DNA of 7,859 nucleotides from Syntrophales bacterium (lineage in GTDB: Bacteria > Desulfobacterota > Syntrophia > Syntrophales > UBA2210). The position numbers and the translations under genes were made by a program. The notes under the pieces were generated by a model. It was not told the DNA's origin. It did not search any database and worked only from the letters and a program-made list of their open reading frames with translations. Positions 6,720-7,859 of the stretch are shown here, in pieces (the stretch's first letter is position 1; every line of letters starts with the position of its first letter). The stretch covers positions 1 to 7,859 of the forward strand of contig JAUSPK010000147.1 of NCBI GenBank assembly GCA_030655735.1, read 5' to 3'.

Positions 6720-6757
6720 GTTTCGGGTACATACATAGACAAGGAGGGCAGTGCCTG

Positions 6758-7276
6758 ATGAAAGAGATTCCCGCATACGAACAGTATCCCGTCAGTGAAA
6801 AGGAAATGGGAAAGCGCTACAAGAACTGGACCGAGGCCCTGGCCCGGCAGATGGTGACCCTCTTCCGGGTGGGGAAAGAGGTAGGCGGCGAGAGGTTCGT
6901 CGACCGGCTGAAGGAAGAGTACCGCAAGGACGGGCAGAAGGGCGCGGCCATGTGGATGGGCCTGACCGGCACGACAAAGGAAGACTTCAAGGACTGCTCG
7001 AACCTGCCGAAGGTCCACGACCTCATCGACGACACCTTCGCGAACTACTGGGATGGCTACGTCGAACAGACGCCGAAGGCCTTCGAGAAAGAACTCAAGA
7101 CCTGTCCGGTCGCCAAACCGTGGTCCAAGGCCCCGGAACTCTGCGAGCTCCTCCTGGGGGAATCGCTGAAGGGGATGGCGAAGGAGCTCAACCCGAAGTT
7201 CAAGACCGCCGGATTCAGCAAACTCCTCACCAAGGGCGACAGCGTCTGCCGCTTCAGGGTGGAGCTGGAAGACTAG
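6758..7276 (+). CDS. Small cysteine protein, ATC hydrolase-like
   Basis: A 172-residue soluble protein with no signal peptide. The N-terminal half is charged and helical (KEMGKRYKNWTEALARQM). The C-terminal half has four cysteines: C80, C116 in TCPVAKPW, C129 in ELCELLLGE, and C164 in the closing GDSVCRFRVEL. A CP-x(n)-C spacing followed by a final GD-x2-C-x-F strand is the pattern I associate with the L-2-amino-thiazoline-4-carboxylic acid hydrolase family, a domain found widely outside the enzyme that opens that ring. Actual ring hydrolysis is not implied. A V4R-like or unassigned cysteine-rich domain is the alternative. AAGGAGG about 10 nt before the ATG and a near-consensus promoter support strong expression. 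The gene is divergent from the Nudix operon and shares its control region. Confidence 0.6.
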   Translation: MKEIPAYEQYPVSEKEMGKRYKNWTEALARQMVTLFRVGKEVGGERFVDRLKEEYRKDGQKGAAMWMGLTGTTKEDFKDCSNLPKVHDLIDDTFANYWDGYVEQTPKAFEKELKTCPVAKPWSKAPELCELLLGESLKGMAKELNPKFKTAGFSKLLTKGDSVCRFRVELED

Positions 7277-7300
7277 GCTCAACCCGCAGGATCACCGGTA

Positions 7301-7329
7301 TTGAAGAAAATGGTCGCTGGCACTATTTT
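7301..7329 (+). promoter_or_regulatory. Possible promoter of the small membrane-protein gene
   Basis: TTGAAG (7301-7306) and TATTTT (7324-7329) are separated by 17 bp, and each matches four of six consensus bases. The position, about 46 bp before the start codon and in the gap after the cysteine-protein gene, is sensible. The match is moderate in A+T-rich DNA. Confidence 0.35.
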
Positions 7330-7375
7330 CTATATCTCGTTTTGCTTAGGGTAAGGGGTAAAAAGGAGATTTGAT

Positions 7376-7630
7376 ATGGAAAATGCAACGTGGGTCATAG
7401 CCATATTCACAATTGTTTTGTCTGTTGCAACAATAGCGTATGCATGGATTTCATACTTATCATATACGGCCTCTAACAAACAGTCAGAGGCCTTAAATGA
7501 ATTATCCAAAGCCATACGAGAAATTGGTCCCTCGATCATATCTAGCCAAACGCGAAAAGAAAATCAAAAAAAATTAGCAGAATTGGAAAAGAAGAATAAT
7601 CCGCAACGACGTGGTTTAAGAGGTCGCTGA
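7376..7630 (+). CDS. Small single-pass membrane protein, family unknown
   Basis: I do not recognise this 84-residue protein. Residues about 6-29 form one hydrophobic helix (VIAIFTIVLSVATIAYAW), with only a few residues ahead of it. A polar and then strongly charged tail follows, with heptad-like spacing in the ALNELSKAIREIG stretch and a Lys/Arg/Glu-rich end that suggests a helical or coiled-coil cytoplasmic segment. The start is well supported: AAGGAG at 7363-7368 lies 7 nt before the ATG. Codon use is A+T-rich (many AAA, AAT, ATA, TCA), unlike the GC-rich genes to its left, which suggests horizontal acquisition or a different history. No partner gene is visible. Small phage- or defence-linked membrane proteins often look like this, but nothing here proves such a role. 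Confidence 0.6.
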   Translation: MENATWVIAIFTIVLSVATIAYAWISYLSYTASNKQSEALNELSKAIREIGPSIISSQTRKENQKKLAELEKKNNPQRRGLRGR

Positions 7631-7736
7631 ATTTCAAGTAGCGAATCTGGGGAATAGTGACAGCGTCTTTCCCCCGGCAGTTACGTCTAATGGTCTTAAA
7701 TGGGGAAAACATCCCCGACAAGAAATTGGAAAGGGC

Positions 7737-7859
7737 CTAGTGGAAGTATTTTCCGGCGATCCCTTTCGCCGCGATGATTCCCGAGATGCCGGCGCCTACG
7801 ATGCCGCGGCTCTTGCCCGTACCATCGCCGGCGACGAAGATGCCTCGAACGTTCGTCTC
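7737..7859 (-). CDS. FAD-dependent dehydrogenase (COG2509-like), C-terminal end
   Basis: The minus strand is open from the right edge to a TAG at 7739-7737 and encodes the last 40 residues of a larger protein. The fragment begins with ETNVRGIFVAGDGTGKSRGI and ends with a helix of the type SGIIAAKGIAGKYFH. T-x-V-x-G-x-F-V-A-G-D followed by S/T-RGI-x-x-A-x-x-SG is the C-terminal FAD-binding signature of NAD(P)/FAD-dependent oxidoreductases. The Asp of GDG contacts the flavin in that family. The S-RGIV form fits the COG2509 dehydrogenases best. The electron donor and acceptor are unknown. The gene starts outside the window and converges with the small membrane-protein gene, leaving a 106-bp gap with no clear terminator. 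Confidence 0.75.
   Translation of the reverse strand, partial: ETNVRGIFVAGDGTGKSRGIVGAGISGIIAAKGIAGKYFH

Noticed and set aside
7324..7339. Sigma54 site around TGGCACTATTTTCTAT upstream of the small membrane protein
   Set aside because: The -24 part matches, but the essential GC of the -12 element is missing (TTCT instead of TTGC).
7702..7716. Hairpin GGGG-AAAACAT-CCCC as a terminator between the convergent genes at the right end
   Set aside because: A 4-bp stem with a 7-nt loop and no T run is too weak to claim.
1..7859. tRNA, rRNA, CRISPR array, insertion sequence or prophage genes
   Set aside because: No cloverleaf, regular spaced repeats, transposase or integrase motifs were seen on either strand.

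Overview
The window is about 7.9 kb of mostly GC-rich, gene-dense bacterial DNA. Nothing in it fixes the species. A TonB-type protein implies a Gram-negative cell. The pairing of a DUF6125-type protein with a C_GCAxxG_C_C redox protein, apparent UGA/selenocysteine decoding and a COG2509-type flavoprotein suggest an anaerobe of the Desulfobacterota (deltaproteobacterial) kind. That placement is inference.

Layout, left to right. (1) 2-1498, plus strand: the C-terminal end of a TonB-family protein, then a complete 12-helix MFS transporter related to the fosmidomycin-resistance group. (2) 1548-3680, minus strand: a 710-residue fusion of a sucrose-phosphate-synthase-like GT4 glycosyltransferase and a P-loop kinase domain, with a good sigma70-type promoter. 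(3) 3891-4655, plus strand: a classical short-chain dehydrogenase/reductase. It ends at a perfect 10-bp hairpin shared with the convergent operon. (4) 6540-4699, minus strand: a three-gene operon of a Nudix hydrolase (broken by a one-base frameshift), a cysteine-rich DUF6125-type protein and a C_GCAxxG_C_C redox protein. (5) 6758-7276, plus strand, divergent from that operon: a small cysteine-containing protein like the L-2-amino-thiazoline-4-carboxylate hydrolase family, behind a near-consensus promoter. (6) 7376-7630, plus strand: an A+T-rich gene for a small single-helix membrane protein. (7) 7737-7859, minus strand: the C-terminus of an FAD-dependent dehydrogenase that runs off the right edge.

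The most important observation is in the operon. The redox-protein gene appears as a 110-codon fragment, but it continues upstream through an in-frame TGA to a proper ATG with a ribosome binding site at 5175. The TGA sits where the family has its first conserved cysteine. Eighteen bases after it is the GGU loop of a 7-bp hairpin, the same spacing and nearly the same sequence that I recall for the E. coli fdhF SECIS. I therefore annotate a 158-residue selenoprotein, Sec22. A conventional gene caller would lose its N-terminal 48 residues.

The Nudix / DUF6125 / selenoprotein operon and the divergent cysteine protein share a 217-bp control region with two palindromes. They may form one cysteine- and selenium-based redox or metal-related module, but their substrates cannot be read from the sequence.
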